Positions 12,015 to 22,383 of a stretch of 64,000 bases of DNA are shown here, piece after piece. This stretch comes from Adineta vaga. Lineage: Eukaryota > Rotifera. The position numbers and the translations under genes were made by a program. The first letter of the stretch is position 1; each line of letters begins with the position of its first letter. The notes under the pieces are model-generated. The model had not been told where the DNA came from. It made no database searches and saw only the letters and a program-made list of their open reading frames with translations. The stretch covers positions 13,268,001 to 13,332,000 of the forward strand of contig CP075493.1 of the NCBI GenBank assembly GCA_021613535.1, given 5' to 3'.

Positions 12015-13108
12015 TTAACATTGACATGTATTCAATAGGATAAATATTACACCACCTGTATCATCTGAAGCAAGTATATCTTGACAATTATCATTATTAA
12101 AATCAGCAGTAACAACCCACGTATAACCACCATTCATTCCTGTAGAAAATATCATTTGTACATCAAAATTTCCATCTCCATATCCAATTAGAACATAGAT
12201 AACAGATCTTGAAGTTGGATTAACAACGATATCTGAAATACCATCGTTATTGAAATCCCCAGAAGTAATTCGAGTATAATATGTTTTATTTCCTACAATA
12301 TACTTTTCTACTGCACTCATCGTTCCATTACCATACCCCAGAAGAACACCAATTCTCTTGCCACCACTATAAGAAACAGCAACATCCATTCGATGATCAC
12401 CATTATAATCACCAATACTAATATATGATGGATAATAATTTCCACCAACAAATGAAGTTTTCTGTTCTTCAAAAGTTCCATCACCTCGTCCAAGTAAAAT
12501 ACCAAGACCTCGCGTCATAATATTATTATAACTAATATCTTGATAACCGTCACCATTAAAATCAGCCATATCAACTGATGATGGATTTGCATTACGTCCA
12601 GTATAATAAGTTGTTTTATTCGAGAATGATCCATTACCATCACCTTGTAATACAATAATCATATTAAATGATGGAGCAGAAACAGCAATATCTGTATTAT
12701 TATCTCCATTAAAATCATAAGCAATAATACCTCTCAAATTCGTACTATTTCCCATATAAAATGTAACTAATGATCGAAATGTTCCATTACCATTTCCAAA
12801 CATCATATGAACAAAAGCACGATTTTCACTCGTAAAGACAATATCAAGTAGTCTATCGTTATTAAAATCAGCAACAGCTATACTAAAATACCAAGTTGTA
12901 AATGATTGTACAAAAGTCTTTCTTTCTGCTGTATAATGTCCTTTACCATCTCCAATCAACACATGAATACTACTAGTATTATAGTTAAAAAATAGAATAT
13001 CGAGTAAATTATCATGATTCAAATCGACAACAACAGGTGATTTCAAACCAGCACTAGAACTACTGTTATATGTAGTGGTTCTTTGAAACTTTAACTGACA
13101 AATGGGTA
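12015..13108 (-). other. FG-GAP/VCBS repeat domain (terminal exon)
   Basis: About 364 codons with seven repeats of the type DFN-x-D-x(3)-DI followed by G-[DN]-G-x-[FYM]. They form a calcium-binding seven-bladed propeller, as in integrin alpha ectodomains. The exon opens at an acceptor at 13109 and ends with a Cys-containing tail (LLNTCQC). It is either the C-terminus of the giant protein or a separate gene whose short 5' exons at 13172-13258 and 13331-13467 encode the TM and stalk. Confidence 0.9.
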
Positions 13109-16100
13109 CTGTAAAAAAAGAGAAACAAAATCATGAGAATCAGATTTGTACATCAAAAATTCTAGATTTACCATGTGTAGTTGAAGTTGTTGTTGACGTC
13201 ATTGTATTTTGCATATTTGTACTTTGACTAATACTGATTGTCATAGTTGACGAAGATGCTAACGAAAAAAAAAATCATTCAAATATACGTAGCGATGATG
13301 ACATAGAAATTTAGAAAATCAATATCCTACTGTTTAAACCAATATTCGTCTTTTCCAATCGGGGCATATAAATTGAAAAAAGAATCACAACCATGATTAC
13401 AATCAAGCATATGAGACATGCTAAAATAACCTTGATATACGATCGATTTGATGGTTGAGTATTGATTCTAAAGTAATAACAGATAGAGCTGATTCATAGC
13501 AAGAAACGAAAAGATGATACTCAGAAGAAATATTCATTGAAGTCGTCTGTACATCGGTAGTATGATCTACATCGAGATAACTGATTTTGGCAGTTGTAGT
13601 TCCAATTATATTCAAGCGATTCTTTCGATTTTTATGTAAATTCGCAATAATTTGTACTAATTTCGGACAGATCCATTTCAGAACAATTGTCAAGCCACCT
13701 TGAAGACCAAGAATAAGTGTGATTGTATAAAGCACATTGAATTTTTGAATATTTGTATACGAACATAATAGAGGTAAACATTGTTCGAAATATGATGAAT
13801 AATTTATAGTTGTTGCCCATTGTTCAACAAATAGATTATCGTTCAGTTCAGCTACCGTCGTATTTATTAAATATCGACTTCCTTCTATAGAAAGATGAAT
13901 TGAAGAATTTATCTTGTGTGTTGAATTTGTATATTTTTGAATTAAATTCAAACATAATGGATCATAGAAACATTCCAACGTCGAAGAGCGAAGCGATTCA
14001 CTTGGTAAACAACCCATTTTCAATCCTTTAATTGGAATCAGGATTGAAGAATTCATACTTTCTCCAATAAAGTTAGCTTGAGTAGTACAATTTGACTGTA
14101 ATCCACATGAACAATTTCTATCATAAATTATTGCTCGATTAGGAATGTATGGAACATACACATTCGCCGAAAACCAAGTCGAACTATATTCATAATTAGT
14201 ACCATAACTTGATACAAAAGCATTTTCATGATTGATACTTCGCATCAAAAAGAATAAACGTATTAATGTTTTCGATGCAGTGGATTTCTTCTGTTCAATC
14301 GATGAATTCAAACGTTGATGAAAATCATAATCGGATAAAAGTTCCGTTGTTATAAATAATGAATTAAGAAATTGTTCAATTGAATTATTAATCGATTGAA
14401 TCGATAGTTGACATAAACCTTGAAGATACTGTAAATGAGCAGAAAGAAAACGACGATAATCTCGTTGTTCATAGATAGATAGATTAGAAATAAGACCATC
14501 GGTAATTTTATTTCGCCATTGATCTGATGTAAATGAACTTGTACAAATCTATACAATTCAATATGTGAGAAACACGAAAATCGAATAAGATCTCTTACTT
14601 GATGAAATTCTGCTTCAATATCAACAAATTCAGCGTATTGTGATGCAATTACCGAACATGTACATTTGAATTTATCTCCATACGCTTCTTTCAATTGATT
14701 GTAGAAGTCAAATGATGGTTTATCAAATATTTTTGTTACAGTTTGAGGTTGAATAATACTGTATAATGTAAGAATAGTCAAACCAAGAGCAAATAAAATC
14801 AGATAAAGACGTGTTGTCCATTTTCCAAGATATTTCGCCGTCATTTGATCAACATGACTGCCAAAATCTCGTCTCGAGAATATATTCAGATGAATTATAC
14901 TGTTATACAAAAATATGAGAAAACTTTTTACCATTCTCTTCAATTGATTGTATGTCAGTCGACAGACTGTATAGAACGAAGATCAAAGGTTTTTGTTTTT
15001 CAAATACAAATCATAGAGTATTACCTGATTGCTGTTGTCGTCGTCGTCGTCGTCGTCTTCGAAAGATAATTTCAAGTAACTGACGGATATTGTTCGTGAA
15101 TACTGATGTAATGAAACGCAATGCAAATGTCAACCCACCAATCATTGAAATATATGTAATAATAACTTCGAAAAGAGATTTTAGACGAACACGTTGAGAA
15201 TAAGTGCAATAATTTGGTGAACATAAGTCATAGAAATGATTATACGAATATGATGGATTCCATTTCTCAATCATAATTTGTTCGACGATGGTTGATATTA
15301 GAGTATTCGGAGGATATCGACTTAGATTTGCATGATAGACAAGTGGTTGTACTTCGAACCATGATGGAAATTCAGCATTTTGATAATAACTATCTTTCAC
15401 ATAATTCTTAAGAATTGAATAACAATCTGTATCTGAATAGAAACAGAAAAGTTGAGAAAGTAATACAGATTGAAATGTCGAACAGCTTGCGATAGAACCG
15501 GGAACTATATAACTAATATAGGCATAGATACGTGAATTCCAAATACTATCCATTTGATAAACAGCTATGGGAGTTTGACAATCAGGATTAGTTGCACAAA
15601 TACAATTAATCGATGATAAATTAACATAACGAGTTCCAGGTAAGTTAAAGATAAGCTAAAAAATAAATGAATAGGATATAATGTAAAAAAGCGAAGAAAA
15701 TACATACTTGTAATGTTGATTCATTTGTGATATTATTTACTCGAATATTTGGTGTTAGAGAATTATCTTGAATTGTATCCCAATTGTTTTTTCGTGATAC
15801 CATATAAAATTGATCGATTTGCGTAAAAAGTCGTGCAATATTAACAAGAGAACCGAATGAATTGATCGTCGATTGAAAGAATTGATTGAGTATTGCATCT
15901 AACTGTGTAGAAAATTCAATTTGAGAAAGAACAGTCGAAGCAATTAAAGATTGAAGAAGAAAATGATGAACAGCATCATCGATCGTATTCTTAGCTAATT
16001 CACAAAGATTTGATAATAATTGAAATTGTAAATAAGCACGATTACGCCAATCTTCAGCATTGTAGTCAGTAATTTTTTGCATAAGTGAAAGCCAACGATC

Positions 16101-18008
16101 TGAAACAAAATCACTTGAACATACTTGATGTAAAATTGGAGATAATGTAAGAAATTTTTCATAAGGTAATATGGTTGTTGAACAAGGACATCGTAATGTA
16201 TTTGAATGTAAAACTTGTAAGTTGTTATAAGTTGTTAGAGATGGATTGGACTCTGTTATTGTAACAATATCAGTACTGAGAGAAGTAAAAATGAGAATAA
16301 CGGTAAATGAACCTACAGAGAAATTCCTGATTGAAAAGAAAAGTATTCAGTCGTGAGGAATAATGCTACCTGCTAAAAGAATTAAATAGATTCGAGTTAT
16401 GATCCTCTGCTGTTTGATATTATCTTCTGTGCGTTGTTCAATATGCTTGAATAAATTAAGCTTTTTCATGGCTTGAAAAAATCTTTTCGGATGTATATTT
16501 CGATATAATAGATGAACATTATGATCTGTGTAAGCATGTTTCAGTTTTGAAAAGCTTTGAATTAGAATAGGTGCAATTAAACGAAGTATAATAATCAGAC
16601 CACCGTATAAACTGATGAACATAGTCACGGCGTATGAGAAATTTGTTTGATCTATTGTTGTATATGAACATGAAGATGGAGCACATTCATTAAAATACTT
16701 TGGATAATTCACCTTTGTTGACCGTTCTTCAATGAATAAATCAAGTAAATAATCATAGACGGTAGAATTCTTTTGTTTTGGTGGTAAAATTGAATTGGTC
16801 CAATTTAAATCAAACTAAATGAAATGAATAAAAACATAACGATAAAGTATCAATTGAAACAAACTTGAGTCAGTGAAGGAAAGTAGTTGATTAATAATTG
16901 AATACATGCAATATCATACAAACAATCAAGTGTGCTTGGTAGAAGAGCTTCGAGAGGAGTACATCCTGTAAAAAATCCTTTGACATATGTTGAATTTGTT
17001 ATAGGTTTTGACCAGCCAGCAAAGATAAAGATTCCTAAAACACCTGATCTTGAGAGAAAACTTGCAGGAGTGATTGGATTTTGAATACCACACTTTAATG
17101 TTTCGGGCGTTGTAACGAATATAGTCGTATCTTCTGTGTATTGTGTTTCTAATTGATGAATAGTATATTGATTGATATCATAATAACTTCCAAGAATGAG
17201 ATTTGTATTCAGAGCTGATACCATATAATTTCCACGAACATAAACTCGTATATAATTCAGAAATGATATAATCTGAGTCGAGATACTATTCTTAATCAGA
17301 TTAATAGTTGCATTTAATTCCATTCGAAGTCGTTCTTCAGGAAGTAGATGAATTGTAAGAAATTCATCATTATCAAAATCGATTTGATTTTGAGAAACTG
17401 TATCATTAGAAATTGAACAGAGATCAGCCAAAAGTTGAAACTATTTTATACCTTTTTGTTTCTTCAAATATATTCATAAAATAATTGACTTACTTGAGAT
17501 TTAGCTGTTGTTCGAAAATCTGATACACTATATTCACTGGCATTTATAAAGTATAATGCTTCTATCCATGATTTATTGATAAAAATACTTGAACAAAGCG
17601 AATGAAATGCAATTGTATTTGAAACGAAATTTTTATGAGGTATAGTTATTGTTGAACATGGACAGGACAGAGTTTCAATATGATCATCATAAAGTTGATG
17701 GAAAATATTTGGAGTTATATGATAAATAGTGACAATTTGAGAATTTGGCTGCATTAAAGTAATGTAGAAAAGAATGTAGAGTGATACTGGAAATAAAGAA
17801 AGACAAATATGTACAGAATAGTATTGTTGAGATATAACTTACCCATAAGAAGAAGAACGTATAACCAAGTTGTGTATTTTTGATGTTTAAGAACAATTGT
17901 TGAATCTTTAGTTTCATTATCATCATCATAATCATCTTCTTCAAGCATAAAAAGATTATAATTCTTTCCTCGATCATGCAACCAGTAGAAAAGAACTTTT
18001 AATTGCAT
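12015..18008 (-). CDS. Giant multi-module membrane protein: three TM-ectodomain-TM modules plus FG-GAP propeller
   Basis: Eleven minus-strand exons join in phase: 18008-17843, 17786-17494, 17440-16865, 16769-16370, 16312-15708, 15655-15025, 14966-14599, 14548-13521, 13467-13331, 13258-13172 and 13108-12015 (1,794 residues). Three modules each have TM1, a C-[PT]-C-S motif (residues 97, 519, 992), an H-x(2)-C-[ST]-S-x-F-x(3)-W block, a Cys-rich region, C-x-P-x(2)-C-[ST]-Y and TM2 with GGL. TM pairs lie near 46-67/391-412, 470-490/842-866 and 942-962/1286-1308. A seventh TM (1369-1389), a Thr/Ser stalk and seven FG-GAP repeats (D-x-[ND]-x-D) follow. The layout recalls trimeric two-TM channels of the DEG/ENaC kind, but homology is unproven. 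Doubtful points: the exon 3/4 junction, where the best-looking acceptor (16816) gives a 1-nt frameshift, and exon 8, which could read on to a stop at 13421 and leave FG-GAP as a separate gene. Confidence 0.65.
13663..14814 (-). repeat. Internal module 3 of the giant membrane protein
   Basis: Third copy. Its landmarks are KCTCSV, FHQICTSSFTSDQW, CSCGLQSNC, GCLPSESLRSSTLEC and CLPLLCSYT before the TM with QGGLTIVL. An LCQL...SIEQFLN helix-rich stretch is also present in module 2. Confidence 0.75.
15097..16403 (-). repeat. Internal module 2 of the giant membrane protein
   Basis: Second copy. Its landmarks are RCPCST, LHQVCSSDFVSDRW, CICATNPDC and CSPNYCTYS before the TM with IGGLTFAL. It is followed by a run of eight Arg codons (CGT/CGA/CGC repeats near 15040-15062) on the cytoplasmic side. 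Confidence 0.75.
16570..17873 (-). repeat. Internal module 1 of the giant membrane protein
   Basis: First copy of the TM-ectodomain-TM unit. Its landmarks are SCPCST, FHSLCSSIFINKSW, GCTPLEALLPSTLDC and CAPSSCSYT before the TM with YGGLIIIL. Confidence 0.75.
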
Positions 18009-18556
18009 TGTTAAGAACAGTAAATAACTACAAAAAAAAGTACAATTACTAAAAATATGCTATATCGGTTGAAATGAAATATTGCTTTCTTCTTTAATGA
18101 AATTAATTTTTTTTCTCTTTCAAGTATCCTGAACAAGAATAGGACAGATATACCAGATGTTATTATTTTCTTTCAAAAAATAGAACATTAATACTATTCT
18201 TTATCTTAATGTGAAGTACATTTTCTTAATTTCATTAATAAAAAGAAAGAAAGAACTGTGCAGCCCTTCTGCTGTTTTTATTATTAGTTTCATAAATGAA
18301 AGAAAGTGAACATCAAATGTTGTATAAAATCTTTTCGTTTCTATTTACATTTCATTGTGTTATAGTTGAATAAATACTCGTGATTGCCATTTTTTACTAT
18401 AACAGACACGAGGAAGATTTCTTTCCAATTCAAATATTTACTGTTGTGCTTTTTTTCTGAGAATTGTGCACTTCACTTGAAAGAGTGAAGAAAGAATCGA
18501 GCAGTTTCATTCACTATAATTTTTGTTGGAAACCGGCGACTTGTTTAGAAGCATTG
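18009..18556. other. Divergent promoter region
   Basis: Spacer between the start of the minus-strand giant gene and the plus-strand PARP-like gene. It is T-rich with no clear TATA box and no gene supported. An open frame upstream of 18557 lacks an ATG. Confidence 0.5.
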
Positions 18557-20326
18557 ATGGAGAATTCAAGACGTGTAAAATCTGCAGATTATTCAGCAAA
18601 AATTCAACAATTGAATCGTGATATTCGTGAATGTCGTCAAGGTGCTTTATTTATGGCTCAAAAGGAACAAGAACGAGGTTATAGAATTAACGAAACTGAT
18701 AGTAAAAACGTCGAAAAAATTCGAATACGAATGATTAGATTACGTGTAGTTCGACATGATGACATGATAAGAAGTTATTCTGGTGCTGTGGTTAAACGAG
18801 AAATACCGAAAATACCAGAATTCCCCAACATTGGCATGGTACTGGAAGAGGAATCCCATAAACCCACAAAGAAGAATTCCTCACCACCAAAACATGTCAG
18901 AACACAATCGAAACACAAGTCAGCTAATAACCGCCCATCATCACCACCTCCTGTACTCAAAGTCGCGGCTGTTGTTCTCGACAAAAATCGAGCTATTATC
19001 GATATGAAAATTGAAGAAAAGCAATCGAATGATCGTATTGATGATAATAAGAACAACAACAACAACAACGATAGCGATATTGTTTATCCGGCAGGTGTGA
19101 AAGATCATCATCCATATAAGATTGTTGCTCAATATCGTCGATTGTTGGGAAAATCAACTGATTTTAATGCCGAACCGCTTTGTATAGGTGAAGATGAAAC
19201 AGAAACTACTATTCTTGGTTTAAGTAATTTTGCTGGACAGCACGGTTGTGATTTGATCTTCACCGATGAAGAACATCGCTTCGACAATAGTATGTATCGT
19301 GCTGCTTGTGGCGTAGCTGATTTAGGAAGTATTCATCTTCTGGCTACGGATGCTGTTCAAACAGCGACTTTTTGTTTCGTTATGGATTTTGATTTTAATA
19401 ATGAATTCGAAGAATCGACAGAGAGAGTCGAGTCATTTGTCACGGACTTTTGTCAGGCAATCGCAACTATTCTGGTATGTGATGCAAATAATATTCGTAT
19501 GTTTTCAATTAGCAAAATGGATAAAGACAAGAAGAAAAGTGAAGTAAAGTTTGGAGTCACAACAGCAGAAGTCAGCAAGACCGAACAACTTGCAGAGAAA
19601 TTAAAGGTAAACTTTTTAGATCTCATCATAGTCTTGCTGACGAATATTTTTCTTATTAAAATTTTATTTTAGAGTCGTGCTCGTTCAGGCTTTAGTGGTA
19701 ATAAAGTACTTGAGCGTGTTGTCGCTCGTAATTATGATTATACATGGAAACCAGCATTACAAGCTTTGAGATTACAAATAAGTGATCTTGCTCCTCAGTT
19801 TAATTTCGATTATAGACCAGACTATGTACCTAGCGAAGACAATCGCGGAGGCCATGTCTATTTTTTACCTCGTGGTTGGTATCGTCATGGTCTTCGTGTT
19901 CTGCATAAGTATGAAAAGGATTCGATATGGTTAGAAAGTACGAATGCAAAAGGTGTATGGCCAGTTGCCTTTCATGGAACAAAATCTTGGGCAGTACTAG
20001 ATATTGCTCAACACGGTTTAAAAACGAGTGCCGTTAAAGTTGATGCAATGCGACAAGATGCCATTGAACAAATGGGAAATGAGGCGGATGGTCCTGGCCT
20101 ATATGTAGCTACACATTGTGATGGTGGAGCAAATATCTATACTGAACCATTCACAGTTACATCATCTTCAAATCAGACTGAAAGTTTTCGTATAGTATTT
20201 CAATGCCGTGTTAAGCCCGAAAAATTTACAATTCACGAAAGTCCTGTAAATAACGGTAAAGCATGGCGTTATGTCGATCCAAGTTGCATACGTCCATATG
20301 GTATTTTATTGAAGAAAGAAAATTAA
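18557..20326 (+). CDS. PARP-like-fold protein
   Basis: Two exons (18557-19606, 19673-20326) join in phase, about 567 residues from the first ATG (MENSRRVKS). The frame is open upstream but only from a TTG. The N-terminal third is basic and helical, then disordered (Lys/Pro/Asn-rich, with a short poly-Asn run). The C-terminal part carries WPVAFHGT, then GPGLYVAT and a final RIVFQCRVKPEKF...SCIRPYGILL. This layout matches a PARP-like ADP-ribosyltransferase family of protists, fungi and rotifers, in which FHGT supplies the NAD-binding His and GLY the Tyr of the H-Y-x triad. The third acidic residue is not obvious, so activity is uncertain. No WWE, macro or zinc-finger domain was seen. Confidence 0.6.
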
Positions 20327-21045
20327 ATAGTTTCAATCTGATTTATGAACTGAATATCAAAATAGTCTGTCGATCTGTTTTTCTAATAAATGTTTTCCTT
20401 TCCTAAGACATTGACAAGTGTGTAATATAGTTAGCATAGTGAGAAATGAATTCTGTCAACAATCATTTTAGAATCAAATGTATTGTTACTGACTAGTTCA
20501 ATGATGACGTAATCGCTTACATGTTTTTTTAAACTTTTATCTACAGTATGTAAAATGGAAAACTGAGGGTGAGCATTTGACTTTAATTGAGATATATTGT
20601 CCATATCCACACTAAATTAAAAAATTAAAATGAATATAGAAGAACTATATGAATATTTAATCGACGTTAAATGTGTTGGTAAGAAATATCTATACCAAAA
20701 TGGCAGGTATTAATTTTCACACTACACAATTTGATATGGATACACCCCCGGTAAACACATGAATCCTTACGAATTCACCAATCCTTTCCTTCCTATTAAC
20801 AAGACGGGGGTCTGTCTTTAGAATACTAAAGACAGATGGAAAGAATTGGATTATCGAATTTCTAATATAATAATTAGACTTTCAACAAATACATCATAGT
20901 ATTAACAATTAAATCAATTGCAGTATTCTAAAATTTTGAATTTGAGGTAAGTAGTAGAGATATAGCTGATCAATTAATTGTAATATTCTGAATTCTGAGT
21001 TGAGAATTTAATTAACCGAATTAATTTGGGAGTATCTAGTCAAGA
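20327..21045. other. Intergenic with one strong hairpin
   Basis: No gene seen between the PARP-like gene and the next minus-strand gene. A perfect 11-bp hairpin at 20811-20836 sits next to a GACGGGGG word. Confidence 0.5.
20811..20836. repeat. Perfect 11-bp inverted repeat, 4-nt loop
   Basis: TCTGTCTTTAG at 20811-20821 and its exact complement CTAAAGACAGA at 20826-20836 flank AATA. It could be a small transposon relic or a cruciform-forming site. No T-run follows to suggest a terminator. Confidence 0.75.
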
Positions 21046-21468
21046 TTATATCGGCTTAAATCTTGACCATACGATATTTTCCCGCTTTGGTGGTGCCGGT
21101 ACTTTCTCCTTCGGATGGGTACCTGCGCCATAGATATGGACGCGTCTTTCCTCCGAATATACTTGTAGATATATCCGTTTTTTTAGTTTCATTCGATACT
21201 CCCACGCATAGTACTGTTGCATCGGAAAATATTTTCCGCCTATGCGTTCAAAAGGTCTTTTTGACAGATGTTCTTTCAATTCTTCCAATAAATCTGGAAC
21301 TTCGAACTGAAGCTCTAGTAAGTTGTCGTAGACGTCCATATCGCAGGTGCCCACTTCATATATTACATCTGTTTCTTCTACACATGCCCATACGAAAAAA
21401 AAATAGCAAAATAAGACATGTTAAAACTTACTTTTTTCTTGATTCACGTTTTTCCGTTTTCCCCCCAT
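21046..21468 (-). CDS. Small two-exon gene, unknown family
   Basis: Exons 21468-21432 and 21377-21046 join in phase across a 54-bp intron (GTAAGT...GTGTAG), giving about 122 residues. The ATG start gives a Lys-rich N-terminus (MGGKRKNVNQEKK). An acidic helical part (LLELQFEVPDLLEELKEHL) follows, then alternating basic and aromatic strands (YYAWEYRMKLKKRIYLQVYSEERRV) and a Pro/Lys tail. There is no signal peptide or TM. A clear TATA box lies 33 bp upstream of the ATG. I do not recognise the family; the compact helix-then-strand build is unlike its neighbours. The codons look coding throughout and the gene appears intact. Confidence 0.65.
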
Positions 21469-21500
21469 GTGTTTCAAAATTTAATGTTGATACGCATGCC

Positions 21501-21507
21501 TTTTATA
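21501..21507 (-). promoter_or_regulatory. TATA box of the small gene
   Basis: Minus-strand CTATAAAAGG lies 33-40 bp upstream of the ATG at 21468. The short distance implies a very short 5' UTR. Confidence 0.65.
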
Positions 21508-21508
21508 G

Positions 21509-22383
21509 GCTCAGAGATCGCGTGTCATGAGTCACTGGGAATTTTGTGTTTATTAGTCATAAAAACGACGCAGTTTAATTTTTGTTACATATTCCAACAA
21601 CAATTCATATGAAGGAAAGAAAAGAATTTTTTTTCCAACATAAAGGAGTCATAGTTGGAAAGAGAAATATTGTAATTTGTAAATAGGATGTGGGTATGGA
21701 TGTAGAGAGACAATACCTACAGCCACTGAATTTTAAAACTGTATGGCGAGAATTTCCACCCAAATAAAGTTTTATAGATGAGATGATATGTAGAAACACA
21801 GTGTGTATGAACTTGGATTATTCATAGAGCCGATCAATATAATATATATTGTAGATATATTCATAGTATAGAACAGCTGTTTAAAAACTTTTAAAATGTA
21901 CTGAGATTGTTAGGAACAATACCAAACATGTCTATTGCGGCGCGGCAGTAGTAAGTATTTTTCTCCGAAAAATACACAATACACATAAATTCGACACACA
22001 AATTCAGTGTTACATTGGCGTGGCAGCGGTCAGTTTTTAACCGCGATGGACATATCTGTTAAGGAGAAAAAAAGTGAGACTTTCGTACTCCGTCATACTT
22101 TCGTCTTCTAGATAATTTTTCTTCTAATATTTTATATTTATGTTTTATTAGAAATATTTTTATAATATAAAAATAATCTATAAAATGAACCAATGGCTCT
22201 ATCTACTTTAGCTTTTCTTTTACATGAAGAGTGAAACAACTTCACTCGGGATGATTGTAGTAACAATTTAAGCAGATGAAAATTCGATGGAAAAGTGAAT
22301 GAATAAAACCAATTTTATTCGATTAAATAAAAGTACTTGAATATTGAATAAAAAATGTCAATTAAGTGAATTTCATTTTCAAA
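21509..22383. other. Intergenic with GC-rich inverted repeat
   Basis: No gene supported. The stretch 21927-22055 is unusually GC-rich for the window and its ends are imperfect inverted repeats. Confidence 0.5.
21927..22055. repeat. Short GC-rich inverted-repeat element, possible MITE
   Basis: CATGTCTATTGCGG at 21927 pairs with CCGCGATGGACATA at 22041 (about 11 of 14 positions). GGCGCGGCAG and GGCGTGGCAG words lie inside. No target duplication was found. Confidence 0.35.

Noticed and set aside
21063-21530. 155-codon plus-strand open frame
   Set aside because: Antisense to the small two-exon gene, which has a TATA box, intron and better composition.
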